Source: DASUPK01 sp035456265 (lineage in GTDB: Bacteria > Actinomycetota > Thermoleophilia > Solirubrobacterales > 70-9). From it: a stretch of DNA of 17,367 nucleotides. Made by a program: the position numbers and the translations under genes. Below the pieces are notes generated by a model. The model was not told the DNA's origin. It was given only the letters and a program-made list of their open reading frames with translations, and searched no databases. This document shows positions 1-8,219 of the stretch, one piece after another. The number at the start of each line of letters is the position of its first letter. The first letter of the stretch is position 1. The DNA lies in assembly GCA_035456265.1 (NCBI GenBank), contig DATIDP010000138.1, positions 1 to 17,367 of the forward strand, in the 5' to 3' direction.

Positions 1-1
1 C

Positions 2-412
2 GGCAGCGACATCGTCTGCGTGCCCGCCTCCACGGTCAGCCACGACTACCACCTGACGATGTTCCCCAACAAGCTCTTCCTGCTGGAGCGCAACCGCTGG
101 TCGATGCTGCTCGCCACCACCCGGGCGGTCACCAGGCTGGCGCTGTCGCCGCTGCTCGTCCTCAGCGAGCTGATGATCTGGGGGTACTGCCTGCTTCGTG
201 GTCCCTCGTTCCTGCGCGCCAAGCTCGACAGCTACCGTTGGATCTCCGGCAACCGAGAGCGGATCGCCGAGCGGCGCCGCTTCGTCGACTCGCTGCGCCG
301 GCGCTCCGACCGGACTGTGCTGCGCCGGCTGCACTGGGGCTATCCCGTAGAGCAGTTCATGACCCTCGGGCGCGAGCGTGGCGAATCCGAGCGCAACCGG
401 ATCGGTTCGTAG
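2..412 (+). CDS. Family 2 glycosyltransferase, C-terminal part (5' end outside window)
   Basis: The frame is open from the left edge, so this is the end of a longer gene; the GTG at 20 is internal, not a start. The visible 136 residues read like the tail of membrane-associated GT2 enzymes. A VSHDYH segment is followed by a KLFLLERNR motif, then two hydrophobic stretches (about residues 35-65 of the visible part) and a basic, Arg-rich cytoplasmic end. GT2 enzymes of this type move a sugar from a nucleotide-sugar onto a lipid-linked or polysaccharide acceptor at the inner face of the membrane. The GT-A catalytic domain, with its DxD and ED motifs, would lie upstream and cannot be seen. The gene is followed 46 nt later, on the same strand, by a large membrane protein and then a nucleotide-sugar dehydrogenase, consistent with a surface-polysaccharide locus. 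Donor and acceptor are unknown. Confidence 0.75.
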   Translation, partial: GSDIVCVPASTVSHDYHLTMFPNKLFLLERNRWSMLLATTRAVTRLALSPLLVLSELMIWGYCLLRGPSFLRAKLDSYRWISGNRERIAERRRFVDSLRRRSDRTVLRRLHWGYPVEQFMTLGRERGESERNRIGS

Positions 413-458
413 GGCTTAGTCCCGCTTACGGACCGACTCCATATCCTCCCCGGGCTCC

Positions 459-2891
459 TTGGCCACCTTCTCCGGAACCTACCTCTCAGCAGGGATAATC
501 CTGCTCTCCTCGCTCCTGGTCGGCCGGGCGGTGCTGCTCGGCCTGGGCCGCCATCGGGCCACCTTCCTGGAGGGTCCGGTGGGCCTCGCGGTCCTGATCC
601 TGATCTGCGCGGTGGCGATCCGCCTGCCCGGCGACGCCGCGACCTCGCTCGTCTGCTGTGCGATCGTCGTCGTCGCCTCCATCGCGTTCCTGGTCGTCCG
701 CCGCGAAGCGATCCTCGGCCCGGCCGTCGGCCTTGGGCTGCCGGTGGCCCTGATCGCGTGCCTCCTCGTCTCCCTGCCGTTCATCGCGAGCGGGCACCTC
801 GGGATCCCGGGCGTCGGCCTCAACAACGACATGGCGATGCATCTCGTCGACACCGACTACCTGCTCGACCCGCACGGACCGCAGCCGCAGAGCATCGTCA
901 ACGGCTACCCGATCGGACCGCACAGCCTGGTGGCGACCGTCGCCAACCTGCTCGGGACCGAGCCGCTCAACGGCTGGCTCGGACTCCTGCTCGCCTCCCC
1001 GGTGCTCACGGCGATCACCTCGCTGGGGCTGCTCCGGGAGCTCCCCGGCTGGCGTCACATCCTCGGCGCCTCGCTGGTCGGCCTCGCCTACCTCAGCGCG
1101 TCGGTGCTCGGGATCGCCGGGTTCAAGGAGCTGATCGCCGGCATGTTCCTGATCGCCTTCGCGGTCGGGCTGCGGGAGATCGAACGGGAGGCCGACGGCC
1201 GCATCGCGACCGTCATCGGGCTCGCCCTGATCACGGCCGCGATGGTCCCCGTCTACAGCCTGCCCGGCGTCGGCTGGCTCGCGATCACGGCGGGGCTCTG
1301 GCTCTTGGCGCATCTGCTCCGGATCCGCGCGGAAAGCGGTCCGGCGGGCGTGCGCCGCGCGGTTCGGGCATCGAGGCCGATCGTGATCCCGGCCGCGATC
1401 GTGCTGATCGTCGTCGGGCTGATCGAGCTGCCGAAGGTGATCGACTTCGTCCAGTCCGGCTCGATCGGCAACGTCGCGGACACCAACAGCAAGCTCCGCT
1501 TCGTCGTCTCGCCTCTGGAGACCCTCGGGGTCTGGCCGAGTGGCAACTGGTTGCTCGGCACCCACGATTTCTCGCACGAGTGGGCGTACTGGCTCTTCGG
1601 GCTGATCGGCCTGGCGGGGCTGATCGTCGGATTCGCCTGGTGGATGGAACGGCGCGACTACGCGGTGCCCGCGGCGGTCGTCTCGGGCTTCGTCATCTAC
1701 CTGCTGACGAAGTACATCGAGAACGGCGGCCTCTACATCCTCGCCAAGGCGGTGGTCGTGCCGGCCTCGGTCGTGATGCTGCTCGTCATCACGGCGCTGC
1801 TGGCCCCCGGAGCTGGCCCGGCGAAGCGGACTTTCGCCGTCGCCTTCATAGCCCTGGCGGCATACTCGTCGTTTCTCGCCCTGCGCGACACGATCGTCGC
1901 GCCCACCGGCCGCCTGGAGCAGCTGGCCGGCTTCCGCAGCAAGGTCGCGGGGCAGAACGTGCTCGCCCTGACGAGCGATCGCTTCACCGACTACGCCCTG
2001 CGCACCGCGACGGTCTACAGCCCCGCCTACAACTCCGAGATCAGGGTGGACTCGACGGGCGCGAAGACCCAGCGGCTGCCGATCGACTTCGACTCGGTTC
2101 CGTACGACGTGCTCAACCAGTTCCCGTACGCGGTGACCACCAGCGCCGTCTACCAGAGCCAGGCGCCACCCGGGTGGACCCTGGCCGCGTCGAACTCCTC
2201 CTACCGACTCTGGAGCAGGACCGGGACGGTGCCGACCATCGCGATCCTGGCGGAGGAGGCCAGGCCGGGGCGCGTGTTCCGCTGCAAGAACGCGAAGTTC
2301 CGCAGTGTCCTGGCCGGCGGCGGCGAGGCGGTCGTCTGGCCGCGGCCCGTGATCGCGAAGCGGCTCTACTGGAAGGCCGGAGCGGCCGGCGGCGTGGTGG
2401 CCGAGGGCGGCGTCGTCGCCGGCAAGCAGGCTCCGCTGGACAACAACCTCTCTCCGGGGCAGACCGCCAGCCAGACGATCAGCCTGCCGCCCGGCCAGTG
2501 GAAGGTCTCGATCCAGTACGTCAGCCCGGTGACTGGGATTCATGTGCGGGCGCCGGGTCTCGACACGCATCTGCCCGCCGGCATGGACGCGGCCATCCCC
2601 TACCGGCCCGATCAGGGCCCTTACTGGCCCGCGGGCGAGGTGACCAGTCGCGGCGGGCCGATCACCTTCAGCGTCCAGGCCGACGACGTCAACTGGCTCC
2701 AGCGGGTGCTCGGGGTGGACGCGCCTGCGGTGATCGGCAACCTGACGGCCGTCAACCGCACCGGGTTCCGCACGATCCCGACGGGCTCCGCGTGCAGCCT
2801 CTACGTCGATCACGTCATCGGCGGGAACGCGCCGGCGAGGTCTGGACAAAAGACCGGTCGGTCAGGCAAGCAGAAATCCAGCGGCAAGTAG
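459..2891 (+). CDS. Large polytopic membrane protein, possibly GT-C-like, with extracytoplasmic C-terminal domain
   Basis: 810 residues from a TTG start. There is no clear Shine-Dalgarno, so the start is uncertain by a few codons. Residues 8 to about 475 contain roughly a dozen hydrophobic helices, for example 8-28, 38-56, 62-82, 88-110, 250-290, 306-324 and 426-450. The first long loop holds a conserved-looking NNDMAMH motif at 122-128 followed by DTD, the sort of acidic loop seen in GT-C lipid-sugar-dependent glycosyltransferases. Residues about 480-810 are soluble, with alternating beta-type sequence (for instance WKVSIQYVSP), and would lie outside the membrane, perhaps as a carbohydrate-binding sandwich. 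I do not recognise a named family, and the GT-C idea rests on topology and the acidic loop only. It lies between a GT2 gene and a nucleotide-sugar dehydrogenase, so a role in making or exporting a surface glycan is likely. The end is basic and Ser/Gly/Lys-rich. Confidence 0.8.
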   Translation: MATFSGTYLSAGIILLSSLLVGRAVLLGLGRHRATFLEGPVGLAVLILICAVAIRLPGDAATSLVCCAIVVVASIAFLVVRREAILGPAVGLGLPVALIACLLVSLPFIASGHLGIPGVGLNNDMAMHLVDTDYLLDPHGPQPQSIVNGYPIGPHSLVATVANLLGTEPLNGWLGLLLASPVLTAITSLGLLRELPGWRHILGASLVGLAYLSASVLGIAGFKELIAGMFLIAFAVGLREIEREADGRIATVIGLALITAAMVPVYSLPGVGWLAITAGLWLLAHLLRIRAESGPAGVRRAVRASRPIVIPAAIVLIVVGLIELPKVIDFVQSGSIGNVADTNSKLRFVVSPLETLGVWPSGNWLLGTHDFSHEWAYWLFGLIGLAGLIVGFAWWMERRDYAVPAAVVSGFVIYLLTKYIENGGLYILAKAVVVPASVVMLLVITALLAPGAGPAKRTFAVAFIALAAYSSFLALRDTIVAPTGRLEQLAGFRSKVAGQNVLALTSDRFTDYALRTATVYSPAYNSEIRVDSTGAKTQRLPIDFDSVPYDVLNQFPYAVTTSAVYQSQAPPGWTLAASNSSYRLWSRTGTVPTIAILAEEARPGRVFRCKNAKFRSVLAGGGEAVVWPRPVIAKRLYWKAGAAGGVVAEGGVVAGKQAPLDNNLSPGQTASQTISLPPGQWKVSIQYVSPVTGIHVRAPGLDTHLPAGMDAAIPYRPDQGPYWPAGEVTSRGGPITFSVQADDVNWLQRVLGVDAPAVIGNLTAVNRTGFRTIPTGSACSLYVDHVIGGNAPARSGQKTGRSGKQKSSGK

Positions 2892-2913
2892 CGGCGTCCC
2901 TACACTGGGGCGC

Positions 2914-4161
2914 ATGAGAGTAGGGGTCGTGGGGCTTGGGTATGTCGGGCTTCCGCTTGCCGTCGCGTTCGCAGAGGAAGGCCATGAGGTCGTCGGCCTC
3001 GATGCCGATCCACGCAAGATCGACGCGCTCGCAGTGGGCACGAGCTACATCGAGGACGTCCCGTCGGGGAAGATCGCCGCGCTCGGCGAGCGGCTGATTT
3101 CGACGAGCCGCTACGCGGACCTGAGCTCGTGCGACGCGGTGATCATCTGTGTGCCGACTCCGCTCACGAACTCACGCGAGCCCGACCTGAGCTACATGGT
3201 CGACGCCGCCACCTCTCTCGCAGCGGTCATGCAGAAGGGCCAGCTGATCGTGCTCGAGTCGACGACCTATCCGGGCACCACGCGCGAGCGGCTGCGGCCG
3301 ATCCTGGAGGAATCAGGGCTCGCCGCCGGCCGCGACTTCCACCTCGCCTTCTCGCCCGAGCGCATCGATCCGGGGCGGACCGATTACACGATCCGGACGA
3401 CCCCGAAGGTGGTCGGCGGCCTGACCGACGCCTGCCTGGCGCGCGCCGTCGAGCTCTACAGCCAGGTCTGCGACCACGTGGTCGAGGTCTCGACCCCGGA
3501 CGCCGCCGAGCTCACGAAGCTGCTCGAGAACATCTTCCGCTCGGTCAACATCGCGCTCGTCAACGAGCTGGCGATGCTCTGCGAGCGCCTCGGGGTCGAC
3601 GTCTGGGAGGTGGTCGAGGCGGCCGCCTCGAAGCCGTTCGGGTTCATGCGCTTCGACCCGGGACCCGGCATGGGCGGCCACTGCCTGCCCGTCGACCCGT
3701 TCTACCTGTCCTACAAGGCGCGAGAGCACGACTTCTACACCGAGTTCATCGAGCTGGCCGGGAAGATCAATCAGAACCAGCCGCAGTGGTGCGTGCGCCG
3801 GATCGAGCGGGCTCTGAACGAGGTCGCGAAGCCGACCAACGGCTCCAAGGTGGTCCTGCTCGGGGTCTCCTACAAGGCCGGCGTCGGCGACATGCGCGAG
3901 TCCCCCGCGCTGAAGATCATCCATCTGCTCCGTGATCTGGGCGCCGACCTCTCCTACCACGACCCGCACGTGCCGGAGCTCATCGACCTCGGGATGTCCT
4001 CGGCTCCGCTGGAGGAGTCGCTGGCGTCGGCGGACCTCGTCTGCATCGTCACCGCCCACCCCTCGATCGACTATGCCGACGTGGTCGAGCGCTCGGAGCT
4101 CGTCCTCGATTTCCGCGGCGTCACCCGCGGCATCGCCTCCGAGAAGCTCGTCCGGCTCTAG
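2914..4161 (+). CDS. Nucleotide-sugar dehydrogenase (UDP-GlcNAc/UDP-ManNAc 6-dehydrogenase type)
   Basis: 415 residues, the usual size for the UDP-glucose/GDP-mannose dehydrogenase superfamily. The N-terminal Rossmann fold shows GLGYVG (Gly7, Gly9, Gly12) and Asp30 for NAD+ ribose. The central segment has FSPERIDPG (146-154), Lys202 and Asn206 in AELTKLLEN, and the GMGGHCLPVDP active-site loop with catalytic Cys257. The C-terminal UDP-binding domain shows GVSYKAGVGDMRESPA. The enzyme oxidises C6 of a UDP-sugar to the uronic acid in two NAD+-linked steps in the cytoplasm. The TEFIELAGKIN stretch after the Cys loop resembles WbpA/TviB-type UDP-N-acetylglucosamine dehydrogenases more than UDP-glucose dehydrogenases, so the product may be a UDP-HexNAcA for an acidic surface polysaccharide; this assignment is an inference. 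It starts 22 nt after the membrane protein gene on the same strand. Its TAG stop overlaps the stop of the convergent lipoprotein gene in CTAG. Confidence 0.92.
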   Translation: MRVGVVGLGYVGLPLAVAFAEEGHEVVGLDADPRKIDALAVGTSYIEDVPSGKIAALGERLISTSRYADLSSCDAVIICVPTPLTNSREPDLSYMVDAATSLAAVMQKGQLIVLESTTYPGTTRERLRPILEESGLAAGRDFHLAFSPERIDPGRTDYTIRTTPKVVGGLTDACLARAVELYSQVCDHVVEVSTPDAAELTKLLENIFRSVNIALVNELAMLCERLGVDVWEVVEAAASKPFGFMRFDPGPGMGGHCLPVDPFYLSYKAREHDFYTEFIELAGKINQNQPQWCVRRIERALNEVAKPTNGSKVVLLGVSYKAGVGDMRESPALKIIHLLRDLGADLSYHDPHVPELIDLGMSSAPLEESLASADLVCIVTAHPSIDYADVVERSELVLDFRGVTRGIASEKLVRL

Positions 4162-4661
4162 CGCACGGCTTTGCCGTTCGCGCGCAGCACGTACCAGTAG
4201 CCGCCGAACTCGTTGACCGCCTGGCAGAGGACCTCGCCGGGCTCATCGTCCCCCTCGTAGAAGTAGACCGGGTGGCCCGCGTAGGTGGCCTGCAGCCTCC
4301 CGTCGCTGCGCCGCGTCGTGCCGATCAACCCCGGCTTCACTCCCGGACCGGCGAGCGGCTGCGACTTGACGATGTAGGGAGGCCAGGCGACCGCACACTC
4401 ATTCGAGCAGTTGCTGGCCTTGCCTCGGTCGGCGGTGAAGAGATAGAGCGCCCGCCGCCCGCCGTTGGCGAGGATCCGGCCGTAATCGCTCTCCGTGACC
4501 CGGAGCTTCGGACCGCGTCCCTTGGCGGCCGTGGCGGTCGCCTTCGAGCTCACGCTCGAGGCGGGCACAGAATCGTCCTTGGCCGTTGAGTCAGATGACC
4601 CGCATCCCGCCAGGACCGCGGCTGCGATGGCTGTTCCGAGTGCTGTTCTGACGTAGGTCAT
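4158..4661 (-). CDS. Lipoprotein of the COG4315 / secreted-repeat (PF03640-like) family
   Basis: 167 residues from ATG at 4661. The N-terminus is a lipoprotein signal peptide: Arg5, a hydrophobic run, and a VLAGC lipobox with the lipidated Cys20. A Ser/Ala/Thr-rich linker (21-48) follows. The folded part has two repeats typical of this family. The first (about 58-98) has ALYLFTADRG, then Cys85 and Cys89 and an AWPP motif at 92-95. The second (about 121-160) has HPVYFYEGDD and GGYWYVL. The family is secreted or membrane-anchored and widespread in actinobacteria; its function is not established. The frame is also open upstream of 4661, but that portion overlaps the divergent gene at 4704 and has no signal-peptide logic, so the ATG directly before the signal peptide is chosen. 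It is convergent with the dehydrogenase gene, sharing CTAG at the stops, and divergent from the next gene across 42 nt. Confidence 0.85.
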   Translation of the reverse strand: MTYVRTALGTAIAAAVLAGCGSSDSTAKDDSVPASSVSSKATATAAKGRGPKLRVTESDYGRILANGGRRALYLFTADRGKASNCSNECAVAWPPYIVKSQPLAGPGVKPGLIGTTRRSDGRLQATYAGHPVYFYEGDDEPGEVLCQAVNEFGGYWYVLRANGKAVR

Positions 4662-4691
4662 GCGGAGACGTCCCTCGAACCGGCCTCGCGT

Positions 4692-4697
4692 TACCGT
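4692..4697 (+). promoter_or_regulatory. Possible -10 element for a leaderless transcript of the 291-aa gene
   Basis: TACCGT fits TANNNT and lies 6 nt before the GTG at 4704, the spacing expected if transcription begins at the start codon. No convincing -35 is visible. Leaderless mRNAs are common in actinobacteria, but the match is short and could be chance. Confidence 0.3.
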
Positions 4698-4703
4698 CCC
4701 GGG

Positions 4704-5579
4704 GTGGCCAATCCGAGGGCCGAGGCCGAGGACAAGCTGGGCGGCGACTACGAGGCGCGCGTGCTCGAGCCATCGCCGCCGGCGGTCGGGCCCCCCGGCT
4801 ACAGCGACGACCCGGTCGCGCCGGGCGAGGTGCCGGAGGGCCGCGACCTGGTCTCGCCGGTCCACAACCGCGGCGACCTGACCTGGGAGGAGATCGTCGA
4901 GCAGGAGCCGGACCTGGGACCGTGGTGCGCCGAGCGCTGGCTCGCGGCCTGGAAGCGGCTCGAGCCGCTCCCGGCGAGCTTCGCCCGGACGCGTGACGCC
5001 CTGCACAAGGTCGCCGTCGCCGTGGTCGCGCCGGCGCGCAAGCCGGAGAACGAGATCTCGCTCCGCTACACGCGCGGCGGCTTCGGGACGCCGTTCTTCG
5101 ACGACGACGGCACCGAGTGCCAGGTGCGCGTCGAGGGGGGCGAGCTGATCCGGCAGCGGGGGACCGAGGAGACGCCTGAGCCTTTGCCCGTGGAGGTCGA
5201 CCCCGCGGCCACCCGGGCGCTCGGCGACCTCTACGGGTTCGCCTGCTCCGTGCTCGAGCAGCTGCGGGCGGACGAAGCCGACGCTGATTCCTCACTCGTC
5301 CGGCTCTGGCCGGAGCACTTCGACATGGCCATGGAGCTCGGCGATGAGGGGCGCGGCACGCGCGCCAACTTCGGAGCCTCACCCGGCGACGAGAACCATG
5401 AGGAGCCATATCTCTACGTCGGCCCGTGGGACGCCGGCCGGGCCTCGGGGGAGCTCTGGAACGCGACCGGCTTCTCGGGGGCCGAGCTGGGGTACTCCGA
5501 GCTGCTCGCCGCGGGGGATCAGCGTCGCGCAGCGCTCGATTTCATGCGCGAGCGCTACCGCGCCATCCGCGTGGGTTGA
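4704..5579 (+). CDS. Conserved protein of unknown function, 291 aa
   Basis: I do not recognise a named family. The protein starts with GTG, lacks a signal peptide and membrane segments, and is acidic, so it is probably cytoplasmic. Notable stretches are a Pro-rich N-terminus (EPSPPAVGPPGY, 22-33), a Trp-rich middle (TWEEIVEQE, then WCAERWLAAWKRL), and a C-terminal half with LWPEHFDMAMELG, YLYVGPWD and ELWNATGFSGAELGYSEL. Codon use is typical of the window (strong G/C at third positions), which supports real coding. No Shine-Dalgarno precedes the GTG. Instead a TACCGT hexamer at 4692-4697 ends 6 nt before it, which would suit a leaderless transcript. It diverges from the lipoprotein gene across 42 nt and is followed within 5 nt by a possible small secreted ORF. 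Confidence 0.8.
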   Translation: MANPRAEAEDKLGGDYEARVLEPSPPAVGPPGYSDDPVAPGEVPEGRDLVSPVHNRGDLTWEEIVEQEPDLGPWCAERWLAAWKRLEPLPASFARTRDALHKVAVAVVAPARKPENEISLRYTRGGFGTPFFDDDGTECQVRVEGGELIRQRGTEETPEPLPVEVDPAATRALGDLYGFACSVLEQLRADEADADSSLVRLWPEHFDMAMELGDEGRGTRANFGASPGDENHEEPYLYVGPWDAGRASGELWNATGFSGAELGYSELLAAGDQRRAALDFMRERYRAIRVG

Positions 5580-5583
5580 TGCG

Positions 5584-5754
5584 GTGAGCACCCGTCGCGT
5601 CAGGCGGCTGTCGTGCGCCGTCGTCGTTCTGTGCTTGGCGGCCGTCGGGTCCTCCGCGGCGAGCGACCGGCAGTCGGTCCCGCGGATCGTCGGCGGCGGG
5701 AAGGCGAACGCTCGGGTTCATCCGCCTCGCGGCGGGACCTTCCTGAACCTCTAG
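5584..5754 (+). CDS. Possible small secreted peptide, 56 aa
   Basis: This GTG-started ORF begins 4 nt after the stop of the 291-aa gene, on the same strand. Residues 1-8 are basic (four Arg), 9-22 are hydrophobic, and SSAAS at about 23-27 could be a signal-peptidase site, leaving a mature peptide of about 30 residues. The mature part starts DRQSVPRIVGGGKANA. RIVGG is the activation-site sequence of trypsin-like (S1) proteases, but no protease domain follows, so this is either coincidence or the remnant of a degraded S1 gene. The stop TAG shares CTAG with the stop of the convergent hydrolase gene, the same arrangement as at the other two convergent junctions, which mildly supports it being real. 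No Shine-Dalgarno is clear. It may be a chance ORF. Confidence 0.4.
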   Translation: MSTRRVRRLSCAVVVLCLAAVGSSAASDRQSVPRIVGGGKANARVHPPRGGTFLNL

Positions 5755-8213
5755 GGGCCGGGTCCGGTGTACCCGCCCGCGTAGCAGGGACTCGCGCCGC
5801 ACGGGTTGGTGACCGCCCCGTCTGGCTTGAGGAAATCGGAGATCAGCTGCAGCGCGAGGGGGGCTCCGCGCGGGGCCCCATGGGGATCCTCCCCCTCCCG
5901 GTTCGGCGTGTTTGTCAGCGGCGGTGGCGACACCCCGATGGTGGTGGGCGGCGGCGTCGGATTGGGGCGCACCGGGCCGATGTCGCCGTAGACGACCGCC
6001 GATCCGTCGAAGGGATAAGTGGAGATGGCGGGGACGTTCCAGAGGATGTCGTAGTCCGGCCAACGGCCCGGATCGAGGATCGGGGTGTGCGTCGAGGCAC
6101 CGATCGTGCGGGCCTCGACGTCGGACTGGAAATTCGTCACCTGGTGGTCGCCGAGAGCGACGTTCATCAGCACCCTGTGAGCAGGCGTCCCCGGCAGTGG
6201 ATTCGAGGTCATCCGGTGCGCGTAGCCGTTCGGCTCGCCCCGATCCCAGAGCATCTGGATCAGGGAGAGGATCAGGGGCCGCGAGAGCTCATCGGTGTAG
6301 GAGGCGTTGAGGATCAACGCGAACTCGTCGTAGTCCACCGAGCGCGGCAACAGCACCGAGTAGTTCATCGCCGGAACGTTGAGCACCGCCCGCGTGAAGT
6401 CGGGATCCACGGCGGTCAGGGCACCACCCATGATCCCGCCCTGGCTCGAACCCTGGTAGTAGAGCTCGGTGTCGTCGATCACCGAGTCGCTGCCGGTCGT
6501 GCCGTCGACGTGGAACGCTCCGTCCGACGCAAGTCCGCTCGGCATCGCCATGAGCCGCCCCAGGAAGATCTCGTCCAGAAGACCCTGCTGGAGGCGGTCG
6601 GCGAGCTGGGGGAACCTGGAGAGGTCACCGAGGATGCCGATGGTGTTGCCGACGTCCCCGTTCGCCATCCCGATCTCGTCGGTCGCGCAGAGAACGAAGC
6701 CGTAGGTGTTGGCCAGCTCCTGCTGGATGTCGGCGTTGAACACTTCGGACGCGCTGCCGAACAGCCCGTGCCCGTAGATCGCCGGGCGGCCGGGGGTGGT
6801 GGTCCCGTCGATCGCCGTGCGGGGGATGATGCAGTCGAAGTTGGCCGTCCAGTCGTTCCCGGCGTTGCGGCTCGGCAACCCATCGGCACCGAGCTGGAAG
6901 CTGCCGCCCGGCCCGCAGTTCGGCTGCAGGTAACACGGGACCGTGAAGGTGCCCCGGACGCGACGTGCGATCTCGGGATCCTCGACCGGGGTGAAGTTGT
7001 CGACCTGGGTCACATGGAAATCCGGCGCGTTGCCTTCCATGACCCCGTCGCCCGGAGTGGTGTCTCCCAGTGAGGCGAGGGCGTCATCTCGGATGTGGAG
7101 CTCCCGCGCGGCGATGTTTTCGTCGCTCGCGACGGTGAAGTCCCAGGCCAGATAGAGGTTCGAACGCCTGATGCCGGCGCCGCGGAGGGTGTTGAAGATC
7201 GACTCGAAGCGCGAGCGCTGAGCGTTGATCGGCCCCTCGCTCGAGGGCAGCTGGTCGCGGTAGTAGCGGAATCCCTCCGGGGCGGGAATGGTCTGTCCGG
7301 CGGCGTCCCTGAGGTTGCGCAGGGCGACGATGTAGCGATGGCCGGAGGCGAGGTTGACGGCCGGATGGATCTCCAGCGCGGTCTGCGCCGGGCTCGAAGC
7401 GTTCGAGTCGATTTCGACCCAGATCGGCTGGCGCTGACCCGTCATCGCGTCGATCACGATCACCGGGGCGTCGGGATCGGCGTAGCGGCCGAGGTGGTTG
7501 AGCGGAGACGCCCCGGTCTGCTGCAGGGCCGTCGTGCTGTCCAGGCCGGGGACCTTGAGGACGATCCCCTGCCCGGGGCTGAAGCCGTCGTTGCGGAGGT
7601 ACGGGCTCGGATCGATCGGGGTGCCGCCGGCGTTCTTCGGCATCGCGGCGGCGTGGAGGTCGATTCGCCTGCCGGTGGCGGTCGAGGGGTCGGACACGGT
7701 GTAGTAGTCGTCCGGAAAGGGAAGCAGGCAGCGCGATTCCTGCTGCTGGCCGATGAAGTCGCAGTCGGCGGCGCGGCTCAGGTCGATCGGCTTGGGACCG
7801 CAGGCGGCGCTGTCGCGTACGAGATCGGCCCTGGCGTTCCGCTTGCCGGCACGGACCTGGACCTGGCGCGCCTCGCAGCTGCGGATCGCCGCCTTCCCCG
7901 CGGCCGTGAGCTTGAGGTGGACGACGCGCCTGTGGCCGCGGGCGCGGGCCGACTTGGTCAGCCGCGCAGGCGTCGGGTCATCAAACGTCGTCGAGGTCGC
8001 CTTGACTTTCAGTCCCCGGCGGTGCTTGGCCGGCAGCCGTACGCGGAGCCCTCGCTTGAGGATCTTGTTCTGGGTCGCCCCAAGAATGGTGACTCGCTTG
8101 GCGCCTCGGCGCTTCCCGTGGGCGGCGCCGGATGCCACGGGCAACACCAGGAGCGGTGTCCCCACCGCGACGAGCATCGCCGTTGCCACTGCCAGCTTCG
8201 AGGTCCCTCTGAT
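5751..8213 (-). CDS. Large secreted alpha/beta hydrolase (lipase/esterase-like)
   Basis: 820 residues if started at the ATC at 8213, which lies 6 nt after AGGAGG. This start gives a normal signal peptide: Arg2 and Lys6, hydrophobic 7-27, then SGAAHG. In-frame GTG (8189) and ATG (8177) exist but lack a Shine-Dalgarno and would remove the basic n-region; the ATG at 8288 lies inside the tRNA gene. After a basic, beta-type linker (about 35-125) the mature protein has a Cys-containing N-domain and then a hydrolase core. The core shows YGHGLFG (about 480-486, oxyanion region), the nucleophile elbow GSSQGG with Ser590, Asp657 in MLWDRG, and Asp689-His690 in LGDHQV. A Pro-rich stretch and a Cys pair end the protein. 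It probably cleaves an ester or lipid outside the cell; the substrate is unknown. The ILKRGLRVRL-type segment is of a kind often seen in secreted proteins of Solirubrobacterales. Confidence 0.8.
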   Translation of the reverse strand: MRGTSKLAVATAMLVAVGTPLLVLPVASGAAHGKRRGAKRVTILGATQNKILKRGLRVRLPAKHRRGLKVKATSTTFDDPTPARLTKSARARGHRRVVHLKLTAAGKAAIRSCEARQVQVRAGKRNARADLVRDSAACGPKPIDLSRAADCDFIGQQQESRCLLPFPDDYYTVSDPSTATGRRIDLHAAAMPKNAGGTPIDPSPYLRNDGFSPGQGIVLKVPGLDSTTALQQTGASPLNHLGRYADPDAPVIVIDAMTGQRQPIWVEIDSNASSPAQTALEIHPAVNLASGHRYIVALRNLRDAAGQTIPAPEGFRYYRDQLPSSEGPINAQRSRFESIFNTLRGAGIRRSNLYLAWDFTVASDENIAARELHIRDDALASLGDTTPGDGVMEGNAPDFHVTQVDNFTPVEDPEIARRVRGTFTVPCYLQPNCGPGGSFQLGADGLPSRNAGNDWTANFDCIIPRTAIDGTTTPGRPAIYGHGLFGSASEVFNADIQQELANTYGFVLCATDEIGMANGDVGNTIGILGDLSRFPQLADRLQQGLLDEIFLGRLMAMPSGLASDGAFHVDGTTGSDSVIDDTELYYQGSSQGGIMGGALTAVDPDFTRAVLNVPAMNYSVLLPRSVDYDEFALILNASYTDELSRPLILSLIQMLWDRGEPNGYAHRMTSNPLPGTPAHRVLMNVALGDHQVTNFQSDVEARTIGASTHTPILDPGRWPDYDILWNVPAISTYPFDGSAVVYGDIGPVRPNPTPPPTTIGVSPPPLTNTPNREGEDPHGAPRGAPLALQLISDFLKPDGAVTNPCGASPCYAGGYTGPGP

Positions 8214-8219
8214 CGCAAC

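Noticed and set aside
486..2849. 787-codon open frame on the minus strand, and a 719-codon plus-strand frame (758-2917), over the membrane protein gene
   Set aside because: Both translate to Arg/Asp/Gly/Pro-rich, low-complexity sequence typical of antisense or shifted frames in GC-rich DNA, while the 459-2891 frame gives membrane helices and a folded tail.
4662..5006. Longer start for the lipoprotein (frame open to 5006)
   Set aside because: It overlaps the divergent 291-aa gene and would bury the lipoprotein signal peptide internally.
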